DNA of 64,000 nt from Pseudomonas defluvii. GTDB lineage: Bacteria > Pseudomonadota > Gammaproteobacteria > Pseudomonadales > Pseudomonadaceae. Shown in pieces: positions 61,598 through 64,000 of this stretch (within the stretch, counting starts at the first letter, position 1; each line of letters begins with the position of its first letter). The DNA is taken from assembly GCF_001695625.1 (NCBI RefSeq), contig NZ_MBPN01000003.1, forward strand, positions 1 through 64,000, in the 5' to 3' direction. Made by a program: the position numbers and the translations under genes. The notes under the pieces were generated by a model. The model was not told the origin of the DNA. It did not search any database and worked only from the letters and a program-made list of their open reading frames with translations.

Positions 61598-62587
61598 ATG
61601 TGGTTCAGACATTCCGCAACCGCGCTGGCCGTTGAACTTACCCGCATGATGAAGTGCCTGTTGGTCGAACAACCGGCAGATATCAGTCAGGCCGTGGGGT
61701 TGAAGCGTCAACCTGAATTGCTTGCCGTTTTTCAGGCATTGAGCGAGCAATGGCACGCTCATCTGCAGTGGCAGCGTCAGGCTGCCATGGTGCCGACGGC
61801 GCCTTGCAGCGCCGAGGACTATCAGCGTTTGCTCGCGCAATTGGCCGATGTCGAGCATCAGCGTCTTGAACTTGAGGCCGAGTTGGCGCATTGCCGCGAA
61901 GAACGGGCGGCAACGGCCGAGGTGCAAAATCGTCGGGTAGAAGATGAGCAGGCGTGGGCGCTCACCAGGCAGGCGCTGACAGAGGGGTGTTGGGACCTTA
62001 CGGTCGTTAATGGTGATGCTGATCATCCGAAGAACATAATCCGGTGGTCTGACCAGTTTCGCCAGCTTATCGGCTACAGCCCTGAAGAGTTCGCAGATGG
62101 TTGGGACAGTTTTTTTGCCGTTGCGCAGCCGCAGGACCTGAAAAATGTCATGCGGGTGTTTGCTGAGTGCACGGCTAAAAACTCGGCTCAGTCTACCTAC
62201 ACCGTTGAATACCGCATGCGGCACAAAACCCGCGGTGAAACCTGGTACCGCGAGCGTGGTTGTTGCTTGCGCGATGCTCAAGGTGTGTTGCTCAGGGTGG
62301 TGGGTGCGGTACGTGACATCAGTGACGAGAAGGCTGCTGAAGCCCTGCGTACCCGTGAGCAAGACACGATAAGGAACACCTATGGAGAAATCGCCAAGGT
62401 GGCAGGTGCGATCAAGGGGATTGCCGAACAGACCAACCTGTTGGCACTGAACGCGGCCATCGAAGCCGCCCGTGCTGGTGAGCAGGGGCGCGGTTTTTCT
62501 GTGGTGGCCGATGAGGTTCGCAACCTGGCCAAGCGTACCCAGGAGTCGGTACAGCAGATTCAGACGATGCTCAAACGAGACGAGTGA
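61598..62587 (+). CDS. Soluble PAS-containing methyl-accepting chemotaxis protein
   Basis: A 329-residue protein with AGGAGA upstream. The N-terminal about 130 residues are helical, including a coiled coil ([20 protein letters not shown]). A PAS_3-type domain lies at about 145-250 ([40 protein letters not shown]). A short signalling hairpin follows with the strictly conserved tip [20 protein letters not shown] and [18 protein letters not shown]. No membrane helix is present. It may direct taxis to amine- or redox-related cues. Confidence 0.85.
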   Translation: MWFRHSATALAVELTRMMKCLLVEQPADISQAVGLKRQPELLAVFQALSEQWHAHLQWQRQAAMVPTAPCSAEDYQRLLAQLADVEHQRLELEAELAHCREERAATAEVQNRRVEDEQAWALTRQALTEGCWDLTVVNGDADHPKNIIRWSDQFRQLIGYSPEEFADGWDSFFAVAQPQDLKNVMRVFAECTAKNSAQSTYTVEYRMRHKTRGETWYRERGCCLRDAQGVLLRVVGAVRDISDEKAAEALRTREQDTIRNTYGEIAKVAGAIKGIAEQTNLLALNAAIEAARAGEQGRGFSVVADEVRNLAKRTQESVQQIQTMLKRDE

Positions 62588-62660
62588 ACCGCCATCACCC
62601 GCGCATGGGCTAGACAGTCGTCATACGCAGTGATGTGGTATAGACGGCACTTGGAAAATT

Positions 62661-62679
62661 AATGTTATAAGGTAACATT
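62661..62679. promoter_or_regulatory. Zur box
   Basis: AATGTTATAAGGTAACATT has perfect 7-bp arms (AATGTTA/TAACATT) around TAAGG and matches the GTTATA-type Zur operator of gammaproteobacteria. It lies 29 bp before the hisI-like start, consistent with repression when zinc is plentiful. Confidence 0.75.
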
Positions 62680-62707
62680 ATTGTTTTCCGGAATCAGGTG
62701 CCTCAGC

Positions 62708-63121
62708 ATGTCGCTTCTCGCGTTGGAGAAGGCCCCGGCGGGCTTTCGTTACCCCCTTTCACAAGCACTCGATGCCCTTCCCTGGAATGAGCAGGGCTTG
62801 ATTGCGGCCATTGCACAGCAGCATGACACGGGCCAGGTACTGATGCTGGCCTGGATGAACCGTACGGCATTGGAGCAAACCCTGGCCACCGGGCGGGTGA
62901 GTTACTGGTCGCGTAGTCGTCATCAGCTGTGGCGCAAGGGCGATACGTCCGGGCATGTCCAGCAATTGATCGAAGCGCGTCTGGACTGCGATGGCGATGC
63001 CATCCTGCTGCAGGTGGAACAGCACGGGCCTGCCTGCCATACCGGGCGCCCAAGCTGTTTTTACAATGTGATTTGCGGTCAGCAGATCGAGGTACAGGGT
63101 GCCCCGGGAGGTCAGCCGTGA
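62708..63121 (+). CDS. HisI-like phosphoribosyl-AMP cyclohydrolase paralogue (Zur-controlled)
   Basis: A 137-residue protein starting at ATG 62708 ([13 protein letters not shown]). It has [45 protein letters not shown] (metal-binding Asp cluster) and [11 protein letters not shown], the HisI fingerprint. The step is histidine biosynthesis. The Zur box and partnership with a dihydroorotase paralogue suggest a backup used in zinc shortage, as described for duplicated zinc enzymes in pseudomonads. The stop overlaps the next start (GTGA). Confidence 0.82.
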   Translation: MSLLALEKAPAGFRYPLSQALDALPWNEQGLIAAIAQQHDTGQVLMLAWMNRTALEQTLATGRVSYWSRSRHQLWRKGDTSGHVQQLIEARLDCDGDAILLQVEQHGPACHTGRPSCFYNVICGQQIEVQGAPGGQP

Positions 63122-64000
63122 GCAGTGTGCTGATCCGTAATGCCCGCTTGGTCAATGAAGGGCGCATCGTCGACGCTGACCTGCTGGTTGCCCATGGTCG
63201 TATCGAAAAGATCGCGGGCAGCATTCAGGGGCGCAACGCCAGCGTGGAAATCGATGCCGCCGGGCAATGGTTGCTGCCCGGCATGATCGACGACCAAGTG
63301 CATTTTCGCGAACCTGGCGCACCGCACAAGGCCAGCATCGCCAGCGAGTCACGCGCCGCCGTGGCCGGTGGTATCACCAGCTACATGGACATGCCCAATA
63401 CCCATCCGGCAACGCTGGACCTGAACGCGCTGGCCGACAAGAAGTCCCGCGCTGCGCGCAGTTCGGTGGCCAACTACGGCTTTCACTTTGGCGTCAGCAA
63501 GGACAACCTTGAGACGGTAGCCCGCCTTGACCCGCGCGAGGTGTCGGGGGTGAAGGTGTTCATGGGCGCGTCTACCGGCGACATGCTGGTCGATGACCCG
63601 TTGCTGCTGGAGCGGCTGTTCGCCTGTGTGCCGACCGTGTTGTTGGCCCATTGCGAGCACACGCCGTCGATTCTTGCCAATGAAGCACAGTTTCGCGCGC
63701 GCTACGGTGACCTTATCAGCCCCGCGCTGCACCCGCAGATTCGCAATGTCGAGGCCTGTTTTCGCTCATCAAGCCTGGCGGTGGAGCTGGCGCGGCGTTT
63801 TGGTACGCGGCTGCACGTCCTGCACCTGAGCAGCGCCCGTGAGCTGGCACTGTTCGAGGACAAGCCGCTGGCTGAAAAGCGCATCAGCGCTGAGGTCTGT
63901 GTGCATCACCTGGTGTTCGACGACCGTGACTATCCGGCGTTGGGCAACCGCATCAAGTGCAACCCGGCGATCAAGTCCCAGGCGGACCGCGATGCCTTGC
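63118..64000 (+). CDS. Dihydroorotase-like amidohydrolase paralogue, partial (runs off right edge)
   Basis: The GTG at 63118 overlaps the hisI-like stop. The 294 visible residues are amidohydrolase-fold: [15 protein letters not shown] (the usual D-x-H-x-H-x-R reads D-x-Q-x-H, so the first metal His is Gln), [19 protein letters not shown] with the Lys often carbamylated, LLAHCEHTP and HVLHLSSA. It should convert carbamoyl-aspartate and dihydroorotate in pyrimidine synthesis. The altered metal ligand and Zur control fit a version for low zinc. The C-terminus is outside the window. Confidence 0.82.
   Translation, partial: MSSVLIRNARLVNEGRIVDADLLVAHGRIEKIAGSIQGRNASVEIDAAGQWLLPGMIDDQVHFREPGAPHKASIASESRAAVAGGITSYMDMPNTHPATLDLNALADKKSRAARSSVANYGFHFGVSKDNLETVARLDPREVSGVKVFMGASTGDMLVDDPLLLERLFACVPTVLLAHCEHTPSILANEAQFRARYGDLISPALHPQIRNVEACFRSSSLAVELARRFGTRLHVLHLSSARELALFEDKPLAEKRISAEVCVHHLVFDDRDYPALGNRIKCNPAIKSQADRDAL

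Overview
The window looks like chromosome of a Pseudomonas species (fluorescens/putida type). The evidence is high GC, REP-like intergenic palindromes, OprD- and SfnB-family proteins, a DUF3077 gene and overall gene style. I see no rRNA, tRNA or CRISPR array. The exact species cannot be read from the sequence.

Layout. (1) 1-2693: N-terminal part of a giant repeat adhesin (type I secretion, 153-residue repeats), minus strand, running off the left edge. (2) 3176-12492: a plus-strand uptake and catabolism cluster with a degenerate adenylating-enzyme homologue, a complete branched-chain-amino-acid-type ABC importer, an OprD-type porin, an SfnB-type flavin monooxygenase and a small protein resembling its C-terminal bundle. 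Sigma54-like promoters precede both halves. (3) 12703-17295: a ribose-type ABC importer (minus) carrying a decayed duplicate of its binding-protein gene inside the operon. (4) 17610-22791: an acetyl-CoA hydrolase/CoA-transferase, a long acyl-CoA dehydrogenase and an AraC regulator. (5) 22872-29183: a copper-type block with two DUF2946-like proteins, an unknown protein, an MbnP/MbnH pair and a TonB receptor. Three of these genes share a promoter-like motif with fixed spacing. (6) 29285-34230: a decayed region with a DUF3077 gene and duplicated leader, REPs, a LysE fragment, an SDR with a MerR regulator, an IS1182 transposase scrap, another SDR, and truncated SnoaL-like and hydrolase genes.

(7) 34260-43610 is an accessory island of lower-GC genes. 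Two genes, a trypsin-like protease and a PD-(D/E)XK nuclease, sit in what read as two consecutive integron gene cassettes. Each has an attC-like site, and the left end of each cassette matches its own R-double-prime site, yet there is no integrase in the window. Next come an unknown gene, an FRG-domain protein, and a two-gene operon of a GIY-YIG nuclease with hydrophobic tail plus a coiled-coil protein with one membrane anchor. The modules are separated by copies of one dispersed palindromic repeat, and one copy appears split by an IS1182-family element.

(8) 43601-50057: housekeeping genes including an acetyltransferase, a DUF2262 protein, two L,D-transpeptidases, amtB-glnK behind a strong sigma54 promoter, and a FolK-like protein. 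(9) 50160-62587: a methylated-amine pathway. Tmm would oxidise trimethylamine to TMAO, Tdm would demethylate TMAO to dimethylamine, a DmmA/ferredoxin-reductase/DUF3445 heme enzyme set would demethylate dimethylamine, and a GcvT-like protein and PurU would handle the one-carbon units on folate. A soluble NarX-type kinase, a NarL-type regulator and a PAS protein are embedded in the cluster. NarL-type 7-2-7 heptamer sites lie in both divergent control regions, and a PAS chemoreceptor flanks tmm. (10) 62661-64000: a Zur-box operon of hisI-like and pyrC-like paralogues, cut by the right edge.
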